This document shows, in pieces, positions 7,976-16,613 of a stretch of 37,510 nt of DNA. Under the pieces are notes generated by a model. It did no database searches. It was not told the DNA's origin and was given only the letters and a program-made list of their open reading frames with translations. Within the stretch, counting starts at the first letter, position 1; every line of letters begins with the position of its first letter. Source of the stretch: Bdellovibrionales bacterium (GTDB lineage: Bacteria; Bdellovibrionota; UBA1018); contig JAEUWC010000011.1 in the NCBI GenBank assembly GCA_016786465.1, positions 1 to 37,510 on the forward strand. The letters run 5' to 3'. The translations under genes were made by a program, and so were the position numbers.

Positions 7976-8848
7976 ATGGTCTTCAATGCTGCACGTCGAC
8001 GAAGGGGCTATTCCAATTGGCTTCTGAATTTGACGCCAGTTCTTTTCGTTTTGAGCCTTTTCACCGTGATGGGTGTTTTTGCGCTGATTTGGTCGGGTTA
8101 CGAGGCCTTCCGCGAAGAATTCCCGGACGTGGGCCGCTTGAAGAAGAACTACCCCGTCATCAAGTACAACGGTCGCGACAAACCCTTTTCGGTCAGTTGG
8201 CATCGCAACAAACCGGATCGATGGGTCGGACTTCAGGAAATTTCGCGCGAAGCCATCGGTGCGGTTCTGGTCAGCGAAGACTGGGCTTTCTTTTCCCATG
8301 ACGGTTACGACGCCAACCAAATCAAAGAAGCGCTGAAGGATTCGATGGAAGAAGGGCACCTGACCCGCGGTGCAAGTACCATCACACAGCAAGTCGTGAA
8401 GAACGTTTTCTTGGCACGGGATCGAAACCTTTGGCGAAAGCTGAAGGAACTGATGCTTGCCGTTCAGTTGGAAGACACCGTTGGTAAGCGAAGAATTTTG
8501 GAAACCTATTTGAACATCGCTGAATGGGGAGAAGGTATTTTCGGAATTGGCGCCGCGGCTTCGTTCTACTTTCACAAAGCCCCATCGCAGTTGACGGCAA
8601 AAGAAGGGGCGTTTCTGGCCATGCTTTTGCCCAGCCCTAAACGGTATTCGCAGTCGTACCGAGACCGCCGTCTGACGGATTACGCTAGGTCAACGATTCG
8701 CGCGATCATGCAAAAAATGGAAAAGGCGAATTATCTTTCGTCTGATGAACGCGCGCGCGCGCAAATCACACCGCTTTGGTTTGAAGATTCCGGAACCGAA
8801 AGTGCCGCAGAAACTTTGGAACCTTCCGAAGAATCGTCAGCGATTTGA
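7976..8848 (+). CDS. mtgA: Monofunctional peptidoglycan glycosyltransferase (GT51)
   Basis: The 290-residue product has one N-terminal membrane anchor (about residues 20-43, after NAARRRRG) and a GT51 domain. Diagnostic motifs are S-E-D-W-A-F-F-S-H-D-G (catalytic Glu in the first motif), R-G-A-S-T-I-T-Q-Q-V-V-K-N, KLKELMLAVQLE, and ILETYLNIAEWGEGIFGIGAAA. It polymerises lipid II into glycan strands at the outer face of the inner membrane. No transpeptidase domain follows, so it is monofunctional; a separate transpeptidase is encoded next. The Ser/Glu-rich tail (last ~25 residues) is probably disordered. It opens the run of cell-wall genes on the plus strand. The symbol is by family; the protein is longer than the ~240-residue MtgA of E. 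coli. Confidence 0.92.
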   Translation: MVFNAARRRRGYSNWLLNLTPVLFVLSLFTVMGVFALIWSGYEAFREEFPDVGRLKKNYPVIKYNGRDKPFSVSWHRNKPDRWVGLQEISREAIGAVLVSEDWAFFSHDGYDANQIKEALKDSMEEGHLTRGASTITQQVVKNVFLARDRNLWRKLKELMLAVQLEDTVGKRRILETYLNIAEWGEGIFGIGAAASFYFHKAPSQLTAKEGAFLAMLLPSPKRYSQSYRDRRLTDYARSTIRAIMQKMEKANYLSSDERARAQITPLWFEDSGTESAAETLEPSEESSAI

Positions 8849-8887
8849 CGTTTGGCTGATCGGGCCGAAATGCGTTGACCCAAGTTC

Positions 8888-8917
8888 TTGACCGATCGTG
8901 CCGTCATCGGACACAAT
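8888..8917 (+). promoter_or_regulatory. Possible promoter upstream of the transpeptidase gene
   Basis: TTGACC (8888-8893) and CACAAT (8912-8917) are spaced 18 bp apart in the 116-bp gap after the GT51 gene. A second TTGACC at 8875 has no partner. The -10 matches only four of six positions, so this is a weak call. Confidence 0.25.
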
Positions 8918-8964
8918 CAAGGTTCGATCCATGATGGGTCGTTGTCGGCCGGAGGCCAATCAAC

Positions 8965-10335
8965 GTGGTCAAGACTACAAACGGGCGAGCAGAAATGCGC
9001 TCGCCCAATCATAACGGGCGAGCAGAAATGCGCTCGAACAAAGAACACGCGCAAGGGCTGATCAAAACCCGTTTGCTGCTTTTCCTGGTCAGTTTCTGTC
9101 TGATCGGCGTCGCTGCGTTCGGCACCTGGTACTGGCTTTACACGCGCGGCCCTGAAAAAAGCATCCTTTCAAAGACTGAAGTCGCCGCCGCTTTGAAATC
9201 CAGCGGGGTTTTTCAAGAATTTCCAACCGAAGTTGAAATGATGGTCGAAGGTAAGCCCGAGAAGGTTCACCTAGACTATTCGTTCGACGAAAGACTTCAG
9301 GGCGAAATGGAATCGTTAATCCAGATGTATCGCCCAGACTATGGCGCATTTGTGGCTGTCGACGCGAACACCGGAAGAATTCTTTCGATGGTCAGCTATT
9401 CCCACCACGCGGACCTGGACGATCACTTGGCCCTACGCGCGACTTTTCCGGCCGCAAGCGTTTTCAAAGTGGTCACGGCTGCCGCAGCGATTGCTGAAGG
9501 AAACATGAACGCCAACACGTCCATGCAGTTCAATGGACGAAATCACACCTTGTATAAAAGCGCAGTTCTGAAAACCAAGATCAATCGTTGGACGCGCACG
9601 ATCACCTTGAAAGAAGCCTTTTCCAGGTCGGTGAACACCGTTTTTGCAAAGCTTGGGATTTTCAACGTGGGTTCCGAAGACCTTCGTGATTATGCTTCGC
9701 GATTTGGTTTCAATCGAATGATCGCGTCTGATCTTCCGATTCAAGAAGGTCGTGCGGTGATTTCCGACAATCTTTGGCAGTTGGCTGAAACTTCGTCTGG
9801 GTTCACCAAAGACACGACCATGAGCCCGCTTCAGGGCGCCTTGATCGCCGCCGCGATTTCTAACGGCGGAAAAATGATGGAACCGTTTGCGGTAGAAAAA
9901 ATCACGCGCGGTACGGACGGATTGAAGCTTTACCAGGCTCAGCCGCAACTTTTTCAAGAAGTGGTTACGCTTCCGGTGGCCAACGAACTGAAGTCCCTGA
10001 TGCGCGAAACAGTTCGCCGCGGAACTTCCAGCGGGTCGTTTCGACGATTCTTCCGCGGTCCTTACGCGCTTTTGGATGTCGGCGGAAAAACGGGATCGCT
10101 GACGGGTTTAGATCCTAAAGGCAAGTACGATTGGTTCGTCGGATACGGCGAATTAGGTCAGTCCAAGATCGCAGTCGCAGCGCTGACGATTTCAGAAAAG
10201 TATTGGAGAGTGAAATCGTCCTACTTGGCGCGCAGATCGTTCGAAACCTATTTCAGATACCAATTGGGGATCGGACCCAAGAACAAAAAGAACCGACCAG
10301 GTTTCCATGCGAGCCATTATTCAACGAGTCCGTGA
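8965..10335 (+). CDS. Penicillin-binding protein, transpeptidase domain only
   Basis: The 456-residue product (from GTG 8965) has a cytoplasmic N-terminus, one membrane anchor (about residues 35-59) and a penicillin-binding transpeptidase domain. The three active-site motifs are S165-VFK168, S222-VN and K375-TG. It resembles the PbpA/FtsI-like D,D-transpeptidases but lacks the dimerisation domain of ordinary class B PBPs, so only ~60 residues separate anchor and catalytic domain. GGAGG at 8951-8955 supports the GTG start. ATGs at 8995 and 9028 are alternatives. The N-terminus contains an 11-residue tandem repeat (NGRAEMRS) made by a DNA duplication. It could work with the adjacent GT51 enzyme as a split class A PBP. 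It overlaps dtd by 29 nt. Confidence 0.85.
   Translation: MVKTTNGRAEMRSPNHNGRAEMRSNKEHAQGLIKTRLLLFLVSFCLIGVAAFGTWYWLYTRGPEKSILSKTEVAAALKSSGVFQEFPTEVEMMVEGKPEKVHLDYSFDERLQGEMESLIQMYRPDYGAFVAVDANTGRILSMVSYSHHADLDDHLALRATFPAASVFKVVTAAAAIAEGNMNANTSMQFNGRNHTLYKSAVLKTKINRWTRTITLKEAFSRSVNTVFAKLGIFNVGSEDLRDYASRFGFNRMIASDLPIQEGRAVISDNLWQLAETSSGFTKDTTMSPLQGALIAAAISNGGKMMEPFAVEKITRGTDGLKLYQAQPQLFQEVVTLPVANELKSLMRETVRRGTSSGSFRRFFRGPYALLDVGGKTGSLTGLDPKGKYDWFVGYGELGQSKIAVAALTISEKYWRVKSSYLARRSFETYFRYQLGIGPKNKKNRPGFHASHYSTSP
8980..9036 (+). repeat. Two 24-bp direct repeats, 33-bp period, first copy a hairpin
   Basis: Identical 24-bp units lie at 8980-9003 and 9013-9036, with a 33-bp period (11 codons, in frame with the PBP gene). 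Unit 1 and its flank form a stem: GGGCGAGC (8983-8990) pairs with GCTCGCCC (8999-9006) around an 8-nt loop that holds the ATG at 8995. In unit 2 the stem shortens to CGAGC/GCTCG. No T-run follows, so this is not a simple terminator. The duplication supplies the NGRAEMRS repeat in the protein. Confidence 0.8.
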
Positions 10336-10765
10336 AGCGGCAGTTGACGTCCAAGATGCGGGTCAGTCCAAGCGCGTGGGTCAGATTGGATCTGGCATTC
10401 TGACTTTGCTGGGTGTGGAAGCCGGCGATACCGAAAAAGACCTGGAATGGGTTTTACAGAAAATTTCCAAGCTTCGAATCTTTGAAGACGCTGAAGGAAA
10501 AATGAATCTTTCGGCTTTGGATTTAAAGAAGGAACATCTTCTGGTCAGCCAGTTCACCCTTTTGGGCGACACGTCCCAGGGCAATCGTCCGGGGTTTTCC
10601 AAGGCCGCGCGGCCCGAAGTCGCCAAGCCGCTTTTTGAAAAGGCCGTCGCTCGTTCCAGAGAATTGGGTTTGAAGACCGAATCCGGGCAGTTTCAGGCTG
10701 AAATGTGGGTCAGTTTGGTGAATGATGGTCCGGTGACCTTCATCATCGAAAGCCCAAAAACTTGA
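10307..10765 (+). CDS. dtd: D-aminoacyl-tRNA deacylase
   Basis: The 152-residue product is full-length DTD, which hydrolyses D-aminoacyl-tRNA and so keeps D-amino acids out of proteins. Family motifs are MRAIIQRV at the N-terminus, S-Q-F-T-L-L-G-D-T (active-site Thr loop) and N-D-G-P-V-T-F-I-I-E-S, which carries the cross-subunit Gly-cisPro-like proofreading segment of the dimer. AGG lies 6 nt before ATG 10307. It begins inside the PBP gene (29-nt overlap), and its TGA overlaps the TTG start of rsmH. In many dcw clusters mraZ is found before rsmH; here dtd takes that place. The placement among wall genes, which use D-Ala and D-Glu, makes functional sense but may be chance. Confidence 0.96.
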   Translation: MRAIIQRVREAAVDVQDAGQSKRVGQIGSGILTLLGVEAGDTEKDLEWVLQKISKLRIFEDAEGKMNLSALDLKKEHLLVSQFTLLGDTSQGNRPGFSKAARPEVAKPLFEKAVARSRELGLKTESGQFQAEMWVSLVNDGPVTFIIESPKT

Positions 10766-11769
10766 AGCCGACGCGCCACGTCCCCATCTTGGTGGGACCT
10801 ATTGTCGAAAATCTAATGGAAGCCTTTCGCGCCCTTCCCGCCGAAGTTTCGGGCTGGATTGTCGACTGTACTTTTGGGGGTGGCGGTCATACCGATTTTC
10901 TTCTTCAGTCGCTTTCAAAGCTTCCCGGCGGTCATCGCCATCGGGTTTTAGGGGTGGATCAAGATCCGATGGCACTGGAACGCGGTCGCCAACGTTTTCA
11001 GAAAGAAATTGCCGAAGGGCGCCTGGTTCTGATTCAGGCGCACTTTTCGGAACATGCAGCGTGGAAGGCAGCGGTATCCGGCCCGATCTTTGGCTTGTTG
11101 GCCGACCTTGGGTTTTCAAGCGACCAGATGGATGACTTGGATCGGGGCTTAAGCTTCCAGTCAGATGGCCCTTTGGACATGCGGATGGACCCAGCCCGAC
11201 CCATGACGGCTGAAAGCCTTCTTCAAGAAATTTCAGAACGCGATTTGGAAAAGATCCTTTCCGAATTCGGGGAAGAACGATTCGCCGGGCGCATTGCGCG
11301 CGCCCTGGTCGAGGATCGAAAGCGCGGAAAGCTTCCGAAGACCCCTAAAGAACTGGGTGAACGCATTCGACAGGCGGTTCCCCCAGATCCCAATTCAAGA
11401 ATTCATCCGGCGACCCGAAGCTTTCAGGCTTTGCGAATCGCGGTCAATCAAGAGCTCGAAGAACTCGACGCCCTGCTTCGAGATGGTATACTGACCCTAG
11501 AACCCGGAGGGAGAGTCGCCATTCTGTCTTTTCATTCTTTGGAAGATCGAAAAGTGAAGGATGTGTTTCGGATTCCTGCAAAAGGAGAAACGGGGGATTT
11601 CAGAAATCTAACCCCGAAACCCATTGTCGCGGACGACGACGAAGTTCGCGCCAATCCAAGGTCTAGAAGCGCAAAGCTTCGGGTGGCCGAACGCTTGGCG
11701 CCAGGTGAAGTCGTGCGGAAGAAAAAAGAATATCCCGCGCATAAACCCAAGAAGAAGGACGACGAATGA
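10762..11769 (+). CDS. rsmH: 16S rRNA m4C1402 methyltransferase RsmH (MraW)
   Basis: The 335-residue product is RsmH, which N4-methylates C1402 of 16S rRNA. Motifs are R-H-V-P-I-L near the start, D-C-T-F-G-G-G-G-H-T (SAM loop), GVDQDPMAL, D-L-G-F-S-S-D-Q-M-D, and the C-terminal N-P-R-S-R-S-A-K-L-R-V. The start is TTG 10762, which overlaps the dtd stop (TTGA); the first in-frame ATG (10816) would remove the conserved His-x-Pro region, so TTG is preferred. A C-terminal basic tail (KKKEYPAHKPKKKDDE) extends it slightly. Its stop overlaps ftsL as ATGA. It marks the 5' end of the canonical dcw genes. Confidence 0.96.
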   Translation: MKPTRHVPILVGPIVENLMEAFRALPAEVSGWIVDCTFGGGGHTDFLLQSLSKLPGGHRHRVLGVDQDPMALERGRQRFQKEIAEGRLVLIQAHFSEHAAWKAAVSGPIFGLLADLGFSSDQMDDLDRGLSFQSDGPLDMRMDPARPMTAESLLQEISERDLEKILSEFGEERFAGRIARALVEDRKRGKLPKTPKELGERIRQAVPPDPNSRIHPATRSFQALRIAVNQELEELDALLRDGILTLEPGGRVAILSFHSLEDRKVKDVFRIPAKGETGDFRNLTPKPIVADDDEVRANPRSRSAKLRVAERLAPGEVVRKKKEYPAHKPKKKDDE

Positions 11770-12038
11770 TCACGCGCTGGCTTCCCGTCTGGGTCATCCC
11801 TGTCGTCGTGGTTTTTTCGCTAGGAACGGTCGCCCTTCGCTTGAATATTGTTCGCATCACTTATTCTTTGGATGAAACCGATCGGATGATCCGAAGTCTT
11901 CAGCAAGCACGCGACAAGGCCGAACTGAAGCTTTCATCCCTTCGTTCACCCCGTCGCTTGGAAATTTTGGCCCGAACCCGATTTAAACTTTCACCCCCAC
12001 AGCCATCGCAGGTGGTTCATTTGAAAGGCGTCCAATGA
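11766..12038 (+). CDS. ftsL: FtsL-like bitopic division protein
   Basis: The 90-residue product has one membrane segment (about residues 5-27) and a periplasmic helix likely to form a coiled coil (TYSLDETDRMIRSLQQARDKAELKLSSL), ending with the conserved-type turn R-R-L-E-I-L-A-R-T-R-F-K-L. FtsL forms the FtsQLB complex and activates FtsWI. Sequence conservation of FtsL is low, so identification rests on size, topology and its place between rsmH and ftsI. ATGA overlaps join it to both neighbours. A separate ftsB is not seen in the window. Confidence 0.85.
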   Translation: MITRWLPVWVIPVVVVFSLGTVALRLNIVRITYSLDETDRMIRSLQQARDKAELKLSSLRSPRRLEILARTRFKLSPPQPSQVVHLKGVQ

Positions 12039-14041
12039 CGAACGCACCTAGGTTGGATCGCCGAATCTTGGCTGTCGCGATGGGGTTTGTCCTGATCGTT
12101 TGCGGAATTTTGGCCCGCGCGGTCAGCCTTCAGCTTTTCCCAAACGCACGTTTGGTTTCGATGGCGAAAAAGCAGTTTCAATCCAAAGTTCTGATTCGCC
12201 CTAGGCGGGGAATGATTGCGGATCGAAACGGAGAACCGCTTGCGATCAATTCCGATGCGCAAAGCTTGGCGGCAAATCCATCGAAGATGGATGGAAAGAC
12301 CAAGGCAAAAGAATCATTGGCAAGGGCACTGGCCAAGGCGTTGGATGTGCCTTTTCCAAAACTGCACGCCAAATTCAAAGAACCCCGTGAATTCATCTGG
12401 GTGAAGCGCAGACTAAGCGAAACGGACCTTCAGCGGCTGAAACGGGTTGGTATTTTAGACGCCGATGGAACCCCAATTTCCGGGTTGTGGCTGGTCAAAG
12501 AAAGTCGACGCATCTATCCACATGGCGAATTGGCTTCACATATTTTGGGTGACGTGAATTTGGATATGGAAGGACTTGAAGGGATCGAACTTCAGGAAAA
12601 CCAGAAGCTTTCAGGAAAAGTCACTTCGGTTTCGGCCGTAAAAGACGCTTTAGGAAGACCCACTTTCATTGATTCAGTAACGGCGGAAAAAGTTCAGGAC
12701 GGCGAAGCTGTTCATTTGACCATTGATGCTTCCCTTCAGTTTTCGGTCGAACAGGAATTAAAGGCCGCCCTTCAGAAAACCGGCGCAAAGTCTGGAACTG
12801 TGATCGTGATGGATTACCGCACGGGCGAAATCCTGGCGATGGCCAATGCGCCAACCTTTGACCCCAACGTCGGGGCCGCTTCACAAAAAAGACGCAATCG
12901 CGCAGTGACCGACGGCTTCGAACCGGGTTCAACGGTCAAGTCGCTGATGTTGGCCTGGGCCCTGAAAAACGGCGCGAAACTTTCGGACACGGTGAATGCT
13001 GAAGGCGGAAGCTTCACGGTTCAGGGTAAGAAAATTTCCGAAGCAGAAAGCCACGAAAAGTTTGGAAACATCAGCCTAAAACGGATGCTTCAAGTTTCAA
13101 GTAACGTGGGCGCAGCGAAACTGGCGCTGAAACTGGGTGCGGAAAAAATCGATCAACTTTTCAAAGCCTTTGAACTGGGAAGTCGCACGGGATTAGGGTT
13201 TCCTGGCGAAATCGCCGGAAGAATCCCCGAACGGGATCGTGCGCACCAAAAAGACTGGCAACAGCTTGCGCTAGCCAACTTTGGCTTTGGTCAGGGAATC
13301 TTGATTACTCCGATCCAAATGCTTCGGGCTTACGCTGCAATCGCAAACGGTGGACTTCTGGTTCGTCCGCGACTGGTCAAATCGCTTTCTAAAGATCTGC
13401 ACGCCGGACCCAAACGAATCTTGGATCAGTCGACCGCGGCCCAAGTTCAGGAAGCTTTGCTTTCAGTCACGCAGACGGGCGGCACGGGTGTGAAGGCCGT
13501 TTATCCGGGAATTCAAGTGGCAGGAAAAACAGGAACCGCGCAGACTGTCGATCCCGCAACCAAGCGCTATTCGCGAACGCGCTTCATTTCTTCTTTCATC
13601 GGGTACCCGGTGCACGAAAAACTGGGTCTTGTGGTTTTCGCATCTTTGGACGAACCCCGGGGCGTGTACTATGCGTCTGAAACGGCGGCCCCACTTTTCC
13701 GAGACGTTTTGGAAGCCATTGTTCACCGGTTTGGAATCCCGATCGAAAATCCTGAACAGGCGCGCGAACAAGCGCGCGAATTGGCAAGCGAACCCGTTCA
13801 GAAGCCGCAGGACCTGCCGAAATCTGAACCGATTCAGTACCAGGGCACTGAACCTTCCCAAGGACATCTTTGGAAGATGCCTTCTTTGGTGGGTCTGACC
13901 CAACGCGAAGTCTTTGAAAAACTTCGGGATCAGGATTTTGAAATCGAAGTTCAGTCGACCGGCGGGTTGGTGCAACGCCACGAACCCCCCGCGGGAAAAG
14001 TCGTTGCCAGCGGCAGCCTGATTCGGCTGTATATGAAATGA
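12035..14041 (+). CDS. ftsI: Division-specific transpeptidase FtsI (PBP3) with PASTA domain
   Basis: The 668-residue product has a membrane anchor (about residues 10-31), a PBP dimerisation/pedestal domain (RPRRGMIADRNGEPLA around 56-70) and a transpeptidase domain. Active-site motifs are S299-TVK302, S355-SN357 and K498-TG500. Residues ~615-668 form one PASTA-like domain (MPSLVGLTQREVFEKLRDQDF...), which E. coli FtsI lacks but SpoVD/PBP2x-type proteins have. A Glu/Gln/Pro-rich linker (about 575-610) precedes it. FtsI cross-links septal peptidoglycan together with FtsW. Its ATG overlaps the ftsL stop and its stop overlaps murE, both as ATGA. Confidence 0.96.
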   Translation: MTNAPRLDRRILAVAMGFVLIVCGILARAVSLQLFPNARLVSMAKKQFQSKVLIRPRRGMIADRNGEPLAINSDAQSLAANPSKMDGKTKAKESLARALAKALDVPFPKLHAKFKEPREFIWVKRRLSETDLQRLKRVGILDADGTPISGLWLVKESRRIYPHGELASHILGDVNLDMEGLEGIELQENQKLSGKVTSVSAVKDALGRPTFIDSVTAEKVQDGEAVHLTIDASLQFSVEQELKAALQKTGAKSGTVIVMDYRTGEILAMANAPTFDPNVGAASQKRRNRAVTDGFEPGSTVKSLMLAWALKNGAKLSDTVNAEGGSFTVQGKKISEAESHEKFGNISLKRMLQVSSNVGAAKLALKLGAEKIDQLFKAFELGSRTGLGFPGEIAGRIPERDRAHQKDWQQLALANFGFGQGILITPIQMLRAYAAIANGGLLVRPRLVKSLSKDLHAGPKRILDQSTAAQVQEALLSVTQTGGTGVKAVYPGIQVAGKTGTAQTVDPATKRYSRTRFISSFIGYPVHEKLGLVVFASLDEPRGVYYASETAAPLFRDVLEAIVHRFGIPIENPEQAREQARELASEPVQKPQDLPKSEPIQYQGTEPSQGHLWKMPSLVGLTQREVFEKLRDQDFEIEVQSTGGLVQRHEPPAGKVVASGSLIRLYMK

Positions 14042-15516
14042 TGGAGAAGGTCCTTGCCGAGCTAGCAAAGGAAATTGGGAAGTATTCCGGCATCACGGCG
14101 GATTCGCGCGAATGCGCGCCTGGTTTTGTTTTCGTTGCGCAGAAAGGAACCCGTCAAGACGGTCACGATTTGGTTGAAGACGCGCTGAAAAAAGGCGCAA
14201 CTTTGATCGTCGTTGAAAAACCCGTAGCGGCCCACCCCGGCGCTGCGAAAATCGTTCAAGTTCCTTCCACACGACGCGCCTTAGGTCATTTGGCTTCGGC
14301 CTTTTACGGATATCCGTCCAAGAAGATGAAAATCGTCGGCGTGACGGGCACCAGCGGGAAAACAACCACCAGCTACATCACGGAAGCCTTGCTGAAAGCC
14401 AAAGGCCATCGCGTAGGAGTCATCGGGACGGTGAACTTTCGCGTGGGTGATCAGATTTTTCCTTCCACCCATACCACGCCCGGTGCCGTCGAACTTCAGA
14501 AGCTTTTCAAATGGATGCTTGAACAAGGTGCCACGGCCGTAGTCATGGAAGTCAGTTCGCATGCGCTGAAACAAGGTCGCGTGATCGGAACGGCGTTTGA
14601 TTCGGTGGGGTTTTTGAACTTAACCCCTGAACACTTGGATTTTCATCCTTCGATGGATGATTACTTTGAAAGCAAGGCGCTTTTGTTTTCAGAAATGGCG
14701 GAAGATTCCCGAAGCTTTGGAAAGAATCCCGCAATGACCATCGGAACGGACGACGACTTCGGAAAAAAACTTTGGAACCGCGTTTCCATGGATGAAGCCG
14801 TTCAAAACAAGAAGTCCGTGTCCATTACACAGACGGATTTTCAGTTTTCGATCGAAGGAATGAAGGGAACCCTGGAAGGAAAGCCCTTTCGGTGCCCACT
14901 GATGGGTTCGTTTAACGGATCGAATCTTTTGATCGCGGCGGGACTGGCTCAGGGTTTGGGTCTGGGCCCGGACGATCTGATTCGGGGCTTAGCGGGATTC
15001 CAGGGTGTGCCAGGGCGACTTGAAAAGGTCGAAGGTTCGGATCAAACGGGAATTCAGGTCTTGGTCGATTACGCTCATAAGCCCGACGCCCTAGAAAAAG
15101 TTCTGGCAGCCCTAAAAGATGTCCCAGGCCGGGGACGAATCATCACCGTCTTTGGATGTGGTGGGGATCGGGATCGCCAGAAGCGACCGGTCATGGGGAA
15201 GATCGCTGCGAGCGCGTCAGACTGGGTCGTGGTGACGTCGGATAACCCCCGCACCGAGAACCCCGACCAAATCATCCAAGAGATCGTGGGAGGCATCCCA
15301 GGTGGGCGTTACGAAGTCGAACCGGATCGCGCAAAAGCGATTCAGAAAGCGATTGCGCAGGCGAAACCCAGGGATCTGGTCCTAATCGCGGGAAAAGGAC
15401 ATGAAGACTACCAGATCCTTGCTGACCCGAGTCAGCCTGGCGGGACGCGAAAAATCCCCTTTGATGACCGCGAAGTGGCGCACGATTTCTTGACATCGCT
15501 TTTTAAAAATCAGTAG
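14038..15516 (+). CDS. murE: UDP-MurNAc-tripeptide synthetase MurE (meso-DAP type)
   Basis: The 492-residue product adds the third residue to UDP-MurNAc-L-Ala-D-Glu in the cytoplasm. Seen motifs: G104-TSGKTTT (ATP loop), T-H-T-T-P-G, E-V-S-S-H-A, the Lys that is normally carbamylated (ESK213ALLF), and D402-NPR. DNPR is the signature of enzymes that use meso-diaminopimelate rather than lysine. The start at 14038 overlaps ftsI by ATGA; a second ATG follows immediately. MurF, which normally follows murE, is absent; mraY starts 9 nt downstream. Confidence 0.97.
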   Translation: MMEKVLAELAKEIGKYSGITADSRECAPGFVFVAQKGTRQDGHDLVEDALKKGATLIVVEKPVAAHPGAAKIVQVPSTRRALGHLASAFYGYPSKKMKIVGVTGTSGKTTTSYITEALLKAKGHRVGVIGTVNFRVGDQIFPSTHTTPGAVELQKLFKWMLEQGATAVVMEVSSHALKQGRVIGTAFDSVGFLNLTPEHLDFHPSMDDYFESKALLFSEMAEDSRSFGKNPAMTIGTDDDFGKKLWNRVSMDEAVQNKKSVSITQTDFQFSIEGMKGTLEGKPFRCPLMGSFNGSNLLIAAGLAQGLGLGPDDLIRGLAGFQGVPGRLEKVEGSDQTGIQVLVDYAHKPDALEKVLAALKDVPGRGRIITVFGCGGDRDRQKRPVMGKIAASASDWVVVTSDNPRTENPDQIIQEIVGGIPGGRYEVEPDRAKAIQKAIAQAKPRDLVLIAGKGHEDYQILADPSQPGGTRKIPFDDREVAHDFLTSLFKNQ

Positions 15517-15525
15517 CATCGCCCC

Positions 15526-16602
15526 ATGCTCTTTCACCTGCTCTACCCGATGCACGTCAACTACAGTGCGTTGAACGTTTTCAAGTACATCACCTTCAGA
15601 ACCTTCGGCGCCGGAATCACTGCAGTGCTATTCAGTCTTCTGTTGGGACCCGGATTCATTCGGTTTCTGCAGCGTAAGCAGATGGGACAAGCGATCCGCG
15701 ATGACGGCCCACAGTCGCACCTTTCGAAAAAAGGTACACCGACCATGGGTGGCGGCTTGATTCTGCTTTCGATCACCATCAGCACGCTGCTTTGGGCAGA
15801 TCTTTCGAATTCTGGAATTTGGATCGCGCTTTTGACGACGCTTTTCACGGGCGTTGTTGGATACATCGATGACTATCGCAAAGTCGTTCAGAAAAATCCC
15901 AAGGGCCTTTCGGCTCGGCAAAAACTTTTAGGGCAGTTTTTGATCGCAGCTGCTGCGGCCTACGCTCTTTATGTTCTTCGCGAAACACCACCGGTTCTGA
16001 AGTTTCCGTTCTTTAAAGAATGGTCATTGGATCTGGGCGTGCTTTTCATCCCCTTTGCGGTCCTGGTCATTGTCGGAGCATCCAATGCCGTCAACCTAAC
16101 CGACGGTCTTGATGGACTGGCGGTCGGTCCTACCATTACTACGTCGGTGACTTTCCTGATTTTGGCCTATTGCGCAGGCCACGCTAAGATTGCGGAATAC
16201 TTGCAGATTCCATACGTACCGGGGTCCGGCGAACTTTCGGTTTTCTTGGCCACCGTGGCCGCCAGCTGCTTGGGGTTTTTATGGTTCAATACCTATCCGG
16301 CCCAGGTTTTCATGGGCGATGTCGGGGCCTTAGCGCTGGGCGCAGCGTTGGGCGTTGTTTCGGTCATTACGAAAAACGAGATCCTGCTTGCACTCTGTGG
16401 CGGGATTTTCGTAGTAGAAGCTCTCTCGGTCATGGCTCAGGTGGCGTCTTTTAAGATGACGGGGAAACGGGTCTTTAAGATGGCCCCGATCCACCACCAC
16501 TTTGAACTTAAAGGGTGGGCTGAACCGAAAGTGATTGTGCGTTTTTGGATTATTTCGATTTTGTTGTCATTAGTGACTTTGTCGACCTTGAAGTTGCGTT
16601 AA
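15526..16602 (+). CDS. mraY: Phospho-MurNAc-pentapeptide transferase MraY
   Basis: The 358-residue polytopic membrane enzyme transfers phospho-MurNAc-pentapeptide to undecaprenyl phosphate to give lipid I. Recognisable parts are the start [12 protein letters not shown], the cytoplasmic [46 protein letters not shown] and P-I-H-H-H-F-E. The Ser of the usual GDVGSLALG is Ala here, which is tolerated in relatives as far as I know. The N-terminus aligns well with E. coli MraY from ATG 15526, although no clear ribosome binding site is seen. About ten membrane segments are expected. It sits between murE and murD. Confidence 0.97.
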   Translation: MLFHLLYPMHVNYSALNVFKYITFRTFGAGITAVLFSLLLGPGFIRFLQRKQMGQAIRDDGPQSHLSKKGTPTMGGGLILLSITISTLLWADLSNSGIWIALLTTLFTGVVGYIDDYRKVVQKNPKGLSARQKLLGQFLIAAAAAYALYVLRETPPVLKFPFFKEWSLDLGVLFIPFAVLVIVGASNAVNLTDGLDGLAVGPTITTSVTFLILAYCAGHAKIAEYLQIPYVPGSGELSVFLATVAASCLGFLWFNTYPAQVFMGDVGALALGAALGVVSVITKNEILLALCGGIFVVEALSVMAQVASFKMTGKRVFKMAPIHHHFELKGWAEPKVIVRFWIISILLSLVTLSTLKLR

Positions 16603-16613
16603 GGGGAATTTGA

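Noticed and set aside
8980-9036. Possible start of a CRISPR array
   Set aside because: There are only two units with a 9-bp gap, lying within a coding frame; no further repeats or cas genes.
13463-14096. Two long minus-strand frames opposite the ftsI 3' end
   Set aside because: Arginine/phenylalanine-rich shadows of ftsI and murE without signals or motifs.
14038-16602. murF hidden or fused in the murE-mraY region
   Set aside because: MurE has normal length with a single set of ligase motifs, and only 9 nt separate it from mraY.
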